Assembly: GCF_000429865.1 (NCBI RefSeq)
Contig: NZ_AUCR01000016.1
Span: 1-47,479, forward strand
DNA length: 47,479 bases
Direction: 5' to 3'
Origin: Cucumibacter marinus DSM 18995
GTDB taxonomy: Bacteria > Pseudomonadota > Alphaproteobacteria > Rhizobiales > Devosiaceae
A model generated the notes under the pieces. It had not been told where the DNA came from and ran no database searches. It saw only the letters and a list, made by a program, of their open reading frames with translations. Within the stretch, counting starts at the first letter, position 1, and the number at the start of each line of letters is the position of its first letter. Of this stretch, positions 8,278-16,142 are shown in pieces. A program made the position numbers and the translations under genes.

Positions 8278-9612
8278 CTAGTTGATGTAGCCGGCATCTT
8301 CCATGATCAGGCGTGCCTCGGCGGCAGCCTCATCAAGGGCCTCTTGCGGGGTCTTTTCACCCAGGATCGCGGCCTGCAGGCGCGGCCAGATTTCGTTGGA
8401 AACCTCGATCCAGGGCTCGATGAGCGGCGGCGTGAAGGCGTCTTCCGACATCGACAGGGAGTAGGTGTCGACAACTTCCGCCTGGAAGTCGTTGCCTTCA
8501 GCCTCGAACTCGGCCTTCACGTCCTTCCAGACCTGGGTGCGCGTGGGCAGCAGGCCCTTGCGTGCCTCGATCATCTGGCGATCGTGGTCGGTCAGGAAGG
8601 TGATGAAGGACACCGCTGCGTCGGTATTGTCGCAGGTTTCGGTGATCGAGAAGGTGTGGCTGCCAGCCCAGCCGGCGCGCTTGCCGCCCACACCCTTCGG
8701 TGCCCGGACGATGCCGACGTCACCGGCGACCTTGGAGTTGGCCGGATCGTTGAAGAACGCGGCCCAGCCGGCCCAATCGAGGTTGAGCGCGACGGTGCCC
8801 GACGCGAAGCCGAGGCCGGTGTCATCCCACAGATAGTTCAGCACGCCCGCCGGAACGGCATTGGCGTCGTAGAGGTCCTTGAACCAGTTGACGGTGCGGA
8901 CACCGGCTTCCGAGTTGAAGGTGGGATTCCAGTCTTCATCGAACAGGGCACCACCATTGGCGACCAGCATCTCATAGAAGCGGCCGGTGATGGCTTCGTC
9001 CTTGCCGACATACTGGGTGCCGTAGAAGGTCGGGGCGTCGGCGAAGAACATCGCCTGGTCCTTGAACTGATCGAAAGTCTCGGGCGGGGCAAGGTCGTAG
9101 CCGTATTCGGCCTTGAACGCGTCCTTGTTGGCCTGATCCTCGTAGAGCGACTTCTTGTAGTAAAGGTTCGAGACGTCCGAGTGGCGCGGCAGCTGCACGA
9201 GCCGGCCGTTCACCGTCGAGTTTTCGAGGGCCAGGGCGTCAAACTTCGCCAGCACGGCTTCGTCGACCACGCCGTTGAGGTCGATATAGATATTGCCGTA
9301 TTGCGGGGCGAACGAGGTGTGATTGGAGCCAACGCACCAATCGAGCGTGCCCGCGGCGATGTCCTGCTTGATCTCGCGGTCGAGTTCGAAGTGGTTCTTG
9401 CGGGAAAGCACTTCCACCTTGGCGCCGGTCATCTCTTCCCATTTCGGGATTTCGGCATAAAGCGGCTCGTACTGGGCGCCGCCGATCAGTTTCACCCGCA
9501 GCGTGGTGTCGGGAAAGGACCCGTAATCATAGTCCTGGCTCAGCGCAGTGCCTGCCAGAAGAACCGGCAAGGTCAAACCGAGCGCCAGTCCTTTCAGGGT
9601 TGTTTTGGTCAT
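8278..9612 (-). CDS. Extracellular solute-binding protein, family 1 (sugar ABC importer)
   Basis: A 444-residue periplasmic binding protein. The start at 9612 has a strong AGGAGGAGA ribosome binding site. It begins with a Sec signal peptide (MTKTTLKGLALGLTLPVLLA, cleavage near ALSQ-DY). The mature chain has the family-1 layout: an early domain with LRVKLIGGAQYEPLYAEIPKW, a middle ligand region with WDDTGLGFASGTVALNLDWAGW, and a C-terminal helix region with EKTPQEALDEAAAEA. It delivers the substrate to the permease pair downstream. The binding specificity is unknown; the downstream enzymes suggest a (deoxy)sugar, a sugar acid or a glycoside of one. Confidence 0.94.
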   Translation of the reverse strand: MTKTTLKGLALGLTLPVLLAGTALSQDYDYGSFPDTTLRVKLIGGAQYEPLYAEIPKWEEMTGAKVEVLSRKNHFELDREIKQDIAAGTLDWCVGSNHTSFAPQYGNIYIDLNGVVDEAVLAKFDALALENSTVNGRLVQLPRHSDVSNLYYKKSLYEDQANKDAFKAEYGYDLAPPETFDQFKDQAMFFADAPTFYGTQYVGKDEAITGRFYEMLVANGGALFDEDWNPTFNSEAGVRTVNWFKDLYDANAVPAGVLNYLWDDTGLGFASGTVALNLDWAGWAAFFNDPANSKVAGDVGIVRAPKGVGGKRAGWAGSHTFSITETCDNTDAAVSFITFLTDHDRQMIEARKGLLPTRTQVWKDVKAEFEAEGNDFQAEVVDTYSLSMSEDAFTPPLIEPWIEVSNEIWPRLQAAILGEKTPQEALDEAAAEARLIMEDAGYIN

Positions 9613-9632
9613 TTTCGTTCTCCTCCTAAATG

Positions 9633-9656
9633 ATGCCGGCAGAGGGGGCCCGGCAT
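9633..9656 (-). other. Small hairpin between CoA-transferase and binding-protein genes
   Basis: ATGCCGG (9633-9639) and CCGGCAT (9650-9656) form a perfect 7-bp stem in the 50-nt gap before the binding-protein gene. No T-tract follows on the minus strand. It could partly uncouple the three upstream genes from the transporter genes or act as an mRNA processing boundary. Confidence 0.4.
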
Positions 9657-9662
9657 TCTGGT

Positions 9663-10877
9663 CTAGGCCTTTTGGCCAGAAACCATTCCCTGTGACCCCA
9701 AGTCCTGCTCGAGGCCGAATTCGTCGATGATCGATTGTGTGTGCGCGCCGAGTTCGGGGGCGGCGAGCGGCGATTTGAGCGTTTGTCCGTCTATGCGCAG
9801 CGGTCCGCGCAGGGATTCGATCGGCGCCTTGCCGGGCCGCATGATCTGCTGGCCGAAATCGAGCGCCGCAAAGGCCTGCGAGTTGAGAAGCGCCGGCCAA
9901 TCCAGAACCTCGGCGCACCAGATATCCGCCGGCTGCAGCAGCGAGAGCCAATGGGCGGTGGTTTCAGTGCGCAGGCGCCTGGCGAACTTCGCCTTGATGA
10001 GGTCCCGCTCACGCATCAGCGCGCCGTTATCGGTGTAGAACTGTTCGAGGCCCTGGACGCCCAGCAAACCGGCGAGCGTTTCAAGCGACGGCGTCATGGC
10101 AAGCGCGAGATAGCTGTCGGCGGTCTCATAGACCCCGTAAGGGGCACCGAGATAGGCGTGCGCGCCATTGTGTTCGGCACGCTTCGGCGGCCGGTTGCCA
10201 TCGTTGAGATAGGTGGTGAGCACTTCGAACTGGAAGTCGATCAGGACTTCGAGAAGGCTGGTTTGCACGTGCCGCCCCCTGCCCGTCACACCGCGCCCGA
10301 CAAGGGCGGCGAGAATGCCCTGGGCCAGAACGTTGCCGGCGAGCATGTCGGCCACCGCCAGTCCCATGGGCATGGGCGGATCGTTGCGGCTGCCGGTCAG
10401 CCACAACAGGCCGGAGCGCGCCTGCGCCAACAGGTCCTGGCCGGGAAGATCCTTCCACGGCCCTTCTTCGCCATAGCCGGAAATCGAACCATAAACGATG
10501 CGCGGATTGATGGCGCTGACCGCGTCATAGCCAAGGCCGCGGCGTTCGATCACACCGGGACGGAAGTTCTGGATCACCACGTCAGCGCGCTCGATCAACC
10601 GCTTGATCCGAGCGAGATCGTCTGCATCGCGCAGGTCCGCCACAAGGCTCTGCTTGTTGCGGTTGATGGCGTGAAACAGGGAGTTGTCGCCATCGATATC
10701 GACGTCGGAAATGTAAAGCGAACGGCAGAGGTCACCGGTGCCGGGGCGTTCGATCTTGATCACCCGGGCGCCGAGATCGGCGAGCTTGAGGCCACAGAGC
10801 GGTCCCGAAAGGAACTGGCTGAAATCAATCACCAGCAAGCCGGCAAGCGGACGTTGATCGGGCGGGAGTGTCCTCAT
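9663..10877 (-). CDS. CaiB/BaiF family III CoA-transferase
   Basis: A 404-residue family III CoA-transferase. It starts with LAGLLVIDFSQFLSGPLCGLKLADLGA, reduced here to its family marks: the early GP segment, then ARVIKIERPGTGD; the NRNKQS and FRPGVIERRGLGYD segments follow. The catalytic Asp of the family is usually in a GRG-like region near residue 170; here QDLLAQARSG covers that zone, and the exact residue is not certain. The enzyme would move CoA from one carboxylic acid to another, or activate a substrate acid. Its start overlaps the upstream SBP-like gene by 4 nt. The neighbouring MaoC proteins, hydratases of acyl-CoAs, support acyl-CoA chemistry in this operon. Confidence 0.92.
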   Translation of the reverse strand: MRTLPPDQRPLAGLLVIDFSQFLSGPLCGLKLADLGARVIKIERPGTGDLCRSLYISDVDIDGDNSLFHAINRNKQSLVADLRDADDLARIKRLIERADVVIQNFRPGVIERRGLGYDAVSAINPRIVYGSISGYGEEGPWKDLPGQDLLAQARSGLLWLTGSRNDPPMPMGLAVADMLAGNVLAQGILAALVGRGVTGRGRHVQTSLLEVLIDFQFEVLTTYLNDGNRPPKRAEHNGAHAYLGAPYGVYETADSYLALAMTPSLETLAGLLGVQGLEQFYTDNGALMRERDLIKAKFARRLRTETTAHWLSLLQPADIWCAEVLDWPALLNSQAFAALDFGQQIMRPGKAPIESLRGPLRIDGQTLKSPLAAPELGAHTQSIIDEFGLEQDLGSQGMVSGQKA

Positions 10878-12013
10878 TTGCGGGTCTCCCGATAAGCTGC
10901 ATCGAGCGCCTCGAGAGCCGCGGCGGCGGACACTTCGCCCTTCAGGCAGGCGTGAATGATATCGCCGCCGCGGTCCTGCAGCGCCATGTAGCCGTCGTAG
11001 CGGGGACGCAGCCAGGAGGACTCGAGGGTCTTGCGGGTGTTGAAGAAGAAATTCATGCAGTCTGCGTTGCAGACCGCGCTGTCCCACGCCGCCACATTGC
11101 CCGGCTGCCCCCCCGCCTCGAAATAGAGGCCGGACTGGCATTCGGCAGAGGCTACGTAGAACGCGTAGTCCGCGGCGATATCGCGATGGGCAGACCGCGA
11201 GGAAACCGCAATGCCTGCACCGCCGATGACGGTGCCGGTCGGGTCGCCCGGGCGGATGCCCGGCGCGTCGGTAAAGACAATCGGATGCGGGCGATAACCC
11301 TTGCGGCTGTAGTTGGTGTAGCCATAGCCAAAGGGCGAATAGGCCGGCGCGTCTGCCTCGGTGGACATCCACTCATAAATGCCGATCGGATCGAGCGTCA
11401 GGCAGCGGGCGTCAATCCGGGAAACGAGCGCCAGCATCTGTTCGAGAACCGTGATGCCCGCCTCACCATCGATCAGGTGATCGGGGTCCTCGGCGATCAC
11501 GAAATCCTGGTTGGCGGCAAGGCCAAAGAAGGTCATCAGCGCGTTGATCGGTATGAGCGCCATGGCCACCCGGCCCTTGCCGGCGAGATCGATCACGTCC
11601 TGCCAAGCGGTGGGCGGCAGGTCGATCAGGTCCGGCCGGTAGGCGGCAACGGGGGTCGCAGCGTCGATGGCCAGCGCCCATTGATGGCCCAGAAACTCGT
11701 ATGAACAATGGGAAGGGCCGACCGACTGCCGGGAAAGTGCCCTCAGTTCGTCGTCCCGACCCAGGGTGTCGAACGCCAGAAGGTCACCGCTGCCAGCCAC
11801 TTCGCCGACGTGAGGATGGTCGATGACCATCAGGTCGTAGGTATCGGCCATTTCGCCGATCGGCCGGTCGGCAAAGGCCTGGAGCGACCGCTTTTCCCAC
11901 ACGATCGAGACACCCGGACGGCTAGCGCAGAATGCTTCCGCAGTGGCCACCATCGGGTCGTAGCCGCGACTGTGGTCCCAGGTCATGCCGCGCAGGACGA
12001 CCGGCTCAGTCAT
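10874..12013 (-). CDS. Substrate-binding-protein homologue without signal peptide
   Basis: A 379-residue protein with the fold signature of family-1 solute-binding proteins: early [18 protein letters not shown], a [12 protein letters not shown] loop, a [18 protein letters not shown] hinge region, and the C-terminal region with [20 protein letters not shown]. The first residues are [12 protein letters not shown], which is already the first beta strand of the fold. There is no charged-hydrophobic signal, no lipobox and no twin Arg, and the upstream sequence is coding for the MaoC gene (8-nt overlap). It is therefore predicted to stay in the cytoplasm. It is coupled to a CoA-transferase rather than to permeases. 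It may be a binding domain reused as a subunit or sensor for CoA-ester enzymes; its function is unknown. Confidence 0.82.
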   Translation of the reverse strand: MTEPVVLRGMTWDHSRGYDPMVATAEAFCASRPGVSIVWEKRSLQAFADRPIGEMADTYDLMVIDHPHVGEVAGSGDLLAFDTLGRDDELRALSRQSVGPSHCSYEFLGHQWALAIDAATPVAAYRPDLIDLPPTAWQDVIDLAGKGRVAMALIPINALMTFFGLAANQDFVIAEDPDHLIDGEAGITVLEQMLALVSRIDARCLTLDPIGIYEWMSTEADAPAYSPFGYGYTNYSRKGYRPHPIVFTDAPGIRPGDPTGTVIGGAGIAVSSRSAHRDIAADYAFYVASAECQSGLYFEAGGQPGNVAAWDSAVCNADCMNFFFNTRKTLESSWLRPRYDGYMALQDRGGDIIHACLKGEVSAAAALEALDAAYRETRK

Positions 12014-12557
12014 CAGACTTGCCTCCGGCGCGTGCGCGATGGGCTTCGGGATCCCGGTAGAGAGCGGTCATCAGATGCTCGCAATAGAGCACCAGTTCGC
12101 CCTCTTCCTTGTAGACGGAGTAACTGACGCGGACCTTGCCGAGTTCGTCGTTCTTGGGTTCCTTGGCGAGGTTTTCCCGGATCGTGTAGATCGTGTCGCC
12201 AATGAAGACCGGCGCGATGAAGCGCAGCCGGTCATAGCCATATGAAAATGAATTCACGCAGTTGGTGGCGGCAAGACCGAGCCCGAAGCTGAAGACCTGG
12301 GCCCCGGCAACCAGACGCTTGCCGAACACGCCCTGCTTCTCGGCGAAGTGCCGGTCGGCAACATAGGGATGCATGTCGAGAACCAGCGCGTTGAAGAGCA
12401 TGCATTCGCCCTCGGCGATGGTGCGCCGGATCGAGCGGATCTTGTCCCCAACCGTGAAATCTTCGTAATACCAGTCCTCGGCGTTCCATACAGGAATAGC
12501 GGCATGCTCTTCCGGCAAGCCGGCCATAGGCCGCGCGTGAACGCCAATCTCTGCCAT
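12006..12557 (-). CDS. MaoC-like hotdog protein with altered active site
   Basis: A 183-residue single-hotdog MaoC-family protein, first gene of the long minus-strand operon. The start at 12557 has a GGGAGGAT ribosome binding site. In the hydratase motif of the family an Asp is followed five residues later by His. Here the segment reads LDMHPYVAD, so the position aligned with the catalytic His (compare GDFFPHHMD in the divergent MaoC at 12751) is Val. The later [14 protein letters not shown] strand is normal. It may be a non-catalytic partner in a heterodimer with the divergent MaoC protein, or it may have changed chemistry. Both options are inferences from the residue change. Confidence 0.87.
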   Translation of the reverse strand: MAEIGVHARPMAGLPEEHAAIPVWNAEDWYYEDFTVGDKIRSIRRTIAEGECMLFNALVLDMHPYVADRHFAEKQGVFGKRLVAGAQVFSFGLGLAATNCVNSFSYGYDRLRFIAPVFIGDTIYTIRENLAKEPKNDELGKVRVSYSVYKEEGELVLYCEHLMTALYRDPEAHRARAGGKSDD

Positions 12558-12675
12558 TCGATCCTCCCAGGCCGGGCGCTTTGCTTGCGGACCCGCCGAT
12601 TGCCAGTTCCGCGCAGCGATGCCGGCAATCCGGACCGCGCGCGTTCTGATCTTGAGTGGAGCCAACCACGTTTGA

Positions 12676-12689
12676 TTTTACATGTCAAA
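12676..12689. promoter_or_regulatory. Candidate IclR-type operator in the divergent maoC promoter region
   Basis: TTTTACATGTCAAA in the 193-nt divergent gap matches 11 of 14 positions of TTTCATATGTGAAA found in front of the IclR gene (15087-15100). It also lies in a wider TTTGA-N9-TCAAA inverted repeat (12671-12689). A TTGATT (12672-12677) and a TTTTAT 17 nt further on form a possible plus-strand promoter, and the reverse strand offers TTGACA (12688-12683) as a possible -35 for the long operon. The IclR regulator could thus control both directions from here. Confidence 0.45.
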
Positions 12690-12750
12690 GATTATTTTAT
12701 ATATGGATTGGACCACAGAATGTCGGCGCCAGGGGCACAAGGGAGGGTTC

Positions 12751-13203
12751 ATGCAGAACGACAGGTATTTCGAGGACTATGTCGTGGGCGACGCGCGAGA
12801 AACGCTGGGCCGCACGATCACCGAAACGGACATCGTATTCCATGCCGGTCACAGCGGGGATTTCTTCCCCCATCACATGGATGAAGAGTTCTGCAAGACC
12901 CAGCCCTTCGGTTCCCGGATCGCGCATGGGACAATGACATTCGCCATCGGCATCGGATTGACGGCCACCGAGATCAACCGGCACGCCTTCACCTATGGCT
13001 ATGAACGGCTGCGCTTTCCAAAGCCCGTCTATGCGGGCGACACGATCCGAACCACGGTGACGATCGGGCGCAAACAGGACGATCCCAAACGCCCGGCCTA
13101 TGGCCAGGTGGTGGAGGTCTGCGAAACCAAGAAACAGGACGGATCGACGGTGATGTATTGCGAACACATCCTGCTGGTCGAACGCAAACAGGGGGCTGAA
13201 TAA
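12751..13203 (+). CDS. MaoC family dehydratase
   Basis: A 150-residue single-hotdog protein with an intact hydratase motif: [14 protein letters not shown], in which Asp and the His five residues later form the expected catalytic dyad, followed by [17 protein letters not shown]. The start at 12751 has a GGGAGGG ribosome binding site; an in-frame ATG at 12682 lies in the promoter area and is unlikely. Family members add water to or remove it from enoyl-CoA esters. The stop and the next start share a base (TAATG), coupling it to the Gfo/Idh/MocA gene. It is transcribed away from a MaoC-like paralogue with a changed active site, so the two may act together. Confidence 0.92.
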   Translation: MQNDRYFEDYVVGDARETLGRTITETDIVFHAGHSGDFFPHHMDEEFCKTQPFGSRIAHGTMTFAIGIGLTATEINRHAFTYGYERLRFPKPVYAGDTIRTTVTIGRKQDDPKRPAYGQVVEVCETKKQDGSTVMYCEHILLVERKQGAE

Positions 13204-14264
13204 TGGAAGATCTGCACCAGAGCTGGCTTGCGCCGGCCAATCCCAAGCCGATCGTGATCGTGGGCACGGGCGGTATCGTCCGGGACGCGCATCTGCCGGC
13301 CTATCAGAAGGCCGGCCTCAGCGTTGCAGGGGTGACCGATATCGATAAGGCACGCGCCAAGGACCTGGCGGCCAACTGGCCGGTTGGCACAGTATTCGAC
13401 ACGCTCAAGGATGCGGTCGCCGCCCATGGCACGGATGTGGTCTACGACGTTGCGACGCCGCCGCATGTGATCGCCGACATCATCTCCGAATTGCCCGATG
13501 GCGCCGCCGTCCTGATCCAGAAGCCGATGGGATCGGACCAGGAAAACGCGCGTCGCATCCGGGCCGTGTGCCGGGACAAAAAGCTCAAGGCGGCGATCAA
13601 TTTCCAGCTTCGCTTTTCGCCAATGATGATGGCCGTCAAGGACATGGTCACGCGCGGCATGCTGGGCGAACTGCTGGAGATCGAGGTTCATCTCAACATC
13701 TACACGCCATGGCAGATCTTTCCGTTCCTCATCCCCATGAAACGGGTGGAACTGGCGGTGCACTCGATCCACTATCTCGACACCATCCGGGCGATCGCGG
13801 GCAATCCCGAAGGCGTTTTCGCGCGCACCATGCGGGACCCGCGGGCGGCCGACTTTGCCCAGACCCGCACCTCAGTGATCCTCGACTATGGCGACCGGCT
13901 GCGCGGGCTGATGAGCATCAATCACAATCATCAGTGCGGGCGGAAGTTCCAGGATGCCTTCTTCCGTTTCGAAGGCACTGGCGGGACCGCCATGGTCAAG
14001 CTCGGCGTGTGCTATGACTATCCCAATGGCGAGGCGGACGAACTCTGGTACTGCCCGGATAGCGGCGAATGGCAGCAGGTGCCGCTTGAAGGCAGCTGGT
14101 TCATCGACGCCTTCATGGGACCAATGCGCAATGTGCAGCGGTTCGATGCCGGCGAGGACGAGACGCTCTACTCAAGCGTTGAAGACGCCTATGGCACCAT
14201 GGCACTTGTCGAAGCGTGTTTCGAAGCCAACCAGATGCCGTCCCAGGCGCTTGTTCTCGACTAG
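13203..14264 (+). CDS. Gfo/Idh/MocA family oxidoreductase
   Basis: A 353-residue NAD(P)-dependent oxidoreductase. The Rossmann motif is VGTGGIVRDAH near residues 20-30. The usual EKP triad is QKP (IQKPMG), which keeps the catalytic Lys. HSIHYLD supplies the usual active-site His region. Members oxidise sugars, polyols or sugar acids. Coupled to MaoC and facing the convergent IclR gene, it belongs to the same regulon as the long minus-strand operon rather than to the inositol genes. The N-terminus has about 15 residues before the first strand ([15 protein letters not shown]), longer than in most relatives. The substrate is unknown. Confidence 0.9.
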   Translation: MEDLHQSWLAPANPKPIVIVGTGGIVRDAHLPAYQKAGLSVAGVTDIDKARAKDLAANWPVGTVFDTLKDAVAAHGTDVVYDVATPPHVIADIISELPDGAAVLIQKPMGSDQENARRIRAVCRDKKLKAAINFQLRFSPMMMAVKDMVTRGMLGELLEIEVHLNIYTPWQIFPFLIPMKRVELAVHSIHYLDTIRAIAGNPEGVFARTMRDPRAADFAQTRTSVILDYGDRLRGLMSINHNHQCGRKFQDAFFRFEGTGGTAMVKLGVCYDYPNGEADELWYCPDSGEWQQVPLEGSWFIDAFMGPMRNVQRFDAGEDETLYSSVEDAYGTMALVEACFEANQMPSQALVLD

Positions 14265-14271
14265 CCTTTTC

Positions 14272-15069
14272 TCATGATACCTGATCAGGGGCGGTGACCA
14301 ATGCGCCACCGCCAAGGCTGCGCGTCAGCGTCCGCGTCGCCTCGAGCAGACGATTGCGGCAATCGCTGAAGCTGATGGGTTCATTGAGCCGTTCGAGATG
14401 GGGAATGGTCATGGCCGCGATCGCGCGGCCGGAATGATCGATGACGGGCGCCGAGATGTTGACAATGCCCCGGACCACGAAACTGTCCATCACCTCGCTG
14501 CCAGCCTTGCGGATCTGGGCCAGTTCGGCCCGGAGCCGGTCAAGATCCATACCCTCGGGCAAAGGCGCGCGCTCGACGAATTCGGTGAGTTCATCCTCGG
14601 GCAGATAGGCCAGGATCACCCGGCCCGAAGAGGCGCGCCACAACTCGATCTTGGCGCCCAGCCGCACGCTCATCACATTGTTGCCCGGGCTATCCACCTG
14701 TCCGATCACCAGTATCGCATCGTCGGACAGGATCGCCAGGTGAACCGACTGATTGATCTCGTGCGCCAGGGTGCGCATGAGCGGACCCGCAAGCGCGGTC
14801 AGGCGCCGGACAAGCGGCATGCGGTGAGCAAGCTCGAACAGCAGGGTCGTCAGGACATAACGGTCATTGTCGAGGTTCTGGTTCACATAGCCGCGCGCTT
14901 CGAGCACGACCAGCATGCGGAAGATCTCGCTGACGCTGCGATTGAGTGCGCGGGCGATTTCGGCCTGGCTCAGCCCCGATTCCTGGGTCGAAAGCAGCTC
15001 GAGGATATCGAGGCCCTTTTCGAGCGCGGGCGCTGTATATTTCCTGGGGCTCTGCGTGGTATCAGCCAT
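14272..15069 (-). CDS. IclR family transcriptional regulator
   Basis: A 265-residue regulator with an N-terminal winged helix-turn-helix (ALEKGLDILELLSTQESGLSQ onward to about residue 75) and a C-terminal effector-binding domain (about 85-255) containing ASSGRVILAYLPEDE and the MDSFVVRGIVNISAPVID core. It is convergent with the Gfo/Idh/MocA gene, 7 nt apart. An inverted repeat lies 10-31 nt upstream of its start, and a similar site is in the maoC divergent promoter, which suggests it controls itself and region A. IclR-type proteins usually respond to small aromatic, keto or sugar acids. The effector here is unknown. Confidence 0.94.
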   Translation of the reverse strand: MADTTQSPRKYTAPALEKGLDILELLSTQESGLSQAEIARALNRSVSEIFRMLVVLEARGYVNQNLDNDRYVLTTLLFELAHRMPLVRRLTALAGPLMRTLAHEINQSVHLAILSDDAILVIGQVDSPGNNVMSVRLGAKIELWRASSGRVILAYLPEDELTEFVERAPLPEGMDLDRLRAELAQIRKAGSEVMDSFVVRGIVNISAPVIDHSGRAIAAMTIPHLERLNEPISFSDCRNRLLEATRTLTRSLGGGALVTAPDQVS

Positions 15070-15078
15070 GCCGAATCC

Positions 15079-15100
15079 TTCACATGTTTCATATGTGAAA
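15079..15100. promoter_or_regulatory. Candidate autoregulatory operator of the IclR gene
   Basis: TTCACAT (15079-15085) and ATGTGAA (15093-15099) are perfect inverted repeats 7 nt apart. Overlapping them, TTTCA and TGAAA (15087-15100) form a 14-bp palindrome with a 4-nt centre. Its place directly upstream of the IclR start codon is typical of self-repression. Binding is not shown by the sequence. Confidence 0.55.
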
Positions 15101-15143
15101 TATACTGCAGGGAAACGCGTGTCCAGCGGGCCGACGCTGATGA

Positions 15144-16133
15144 CTACAGGTCGATCATCCGATTTTCGCGCACGGACCGTTCCGCGGCTTGGGCAAGCTC
15201 TAGAGCGGCAAGGCCATCCGCACCACTGACCTCGACCGGACGGGCGCCGGTCGCCGCGGCGATGAAGCTGCCAATTTCATCGCGATAGGCATCGACATAG
15301 CGGCTCATGAAGAAGTCGTAGAGCGGCGGGCGGGTGAACCCGTCCGCATTGGCCAATTCGATGCTGGCGGGCCTCTGGTTCTCGGCGGCAATCATGCCGA
15401 GATCACCGGTCACCTCGATGCGCTGATCATAACCATAGCTGGCGCGGCGCGAATTCGAGATCGAGACCTGGCGGCCGGACGCCGTGACCAGAATGATGGT
15501 CGCGGTGTCATAATCGCCGAGCTCGCGAATGGTGGGGTCGACCAGCGCCGATGCCGTGGCCATGACACGGATGAACGGTTCGCCCACCAGGAACCGGGCC
15601 ATGTCGAAGTCGTGGATGGTCATGTCCCGGAACAGGCCACCCGAAGACGGAATATACTCGCGGGGCGGCAGGCCGGGGTCGCGGCTGGTGATCGCCACCT
15701 GCTCGACCGTGCCGATGCGGCCTTCGTCGATTGCCGCCTTGAGCGCCCTGAAATGGGGGTCGAACCGGCGGTTGAACCCGACCATGAACAGCACACCGCT
15801 CTGGTCGACGACATCGAGACATTGGCGGACCCGCTCGATATCGAGAGCGATGGGCTTCTCGCAGAACACCGCCTTGCCCGCTCGGGCGAACTGCTCGATC
15901 AGATCTGCGTGGGTGTCTGTGGGCGTGCAGATGGCGACCGCATCGACGTCATCATTGGCGGCGATCTCGCCGATGGTGGCTGTTTCGACGCCATAGTCGG
16001 CGGCCAGTTTCTCTGCCGCAGCGGGCATGGCATCCGCAACCGCCACCAGGCGGGCGGAGGGGTTGCTGGCGATGGCCCGGGCGTGAACCTGGCCGATGCG
16101 GCCGGCACCGAGCAATGCGATACGAGTGGTCAT
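15144..16133 (-). CDS. iolG: Inositol 2-dehydrogenase
   Basis: A 329-residue Gfo/Idh/MocA enzyme matching rhizobial-type inositol 2-dehydrogenases. The NAD motif LGAGRIGQVHARAI is at residues 8-21, FCEKPIALD carries the catalytic Lys, MVGFNRRFDPHF follows, and MTIHDFDMARFLVG holds the active-site Asp and His. It oxidises myo-inositol to scyllo-inosose, the first step of the pathway completed by iolE, iolD, iolB and iolC at 21-26 kb. It is the second gene of a two-gene minus-strand unit and begins 9 nt after the other Gfo/Idh/MocA gene with a GGGAGA site. Its start region faces the IolR-like regulator promoter through the upstream partner. Confidence 0.92.
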   Translation of the reverse strand: MTTRIALLGAGRIGQVHARAIASNPSARLVAVADAMPAAAEKLAADYGVETATIGEIAANDDVDAVAICTPTDTHADLIEQFARAGKAVFCEKPIALDIERVRQCLDVVDQSGVLFMVGFNRRFDPHFRALKAAIDEGRIGTVEQVAITSRDPGLPPREYIPSSGGLFRDMTIHDFDMARFLVGEPFIRVMATASALVDPTIRELGDYDTATIILVTASGRQVSISNSRRASYGYDQRIEVTGDLGMIAAENQRPASIELANADGFTRPPLYDFFMSRYVDAYRDEIGSFIAAATGARPVEVSGADGLAALELAQAAERSVRENRMIDL

Positions 16134-16142
16134 GGTGTCTCC

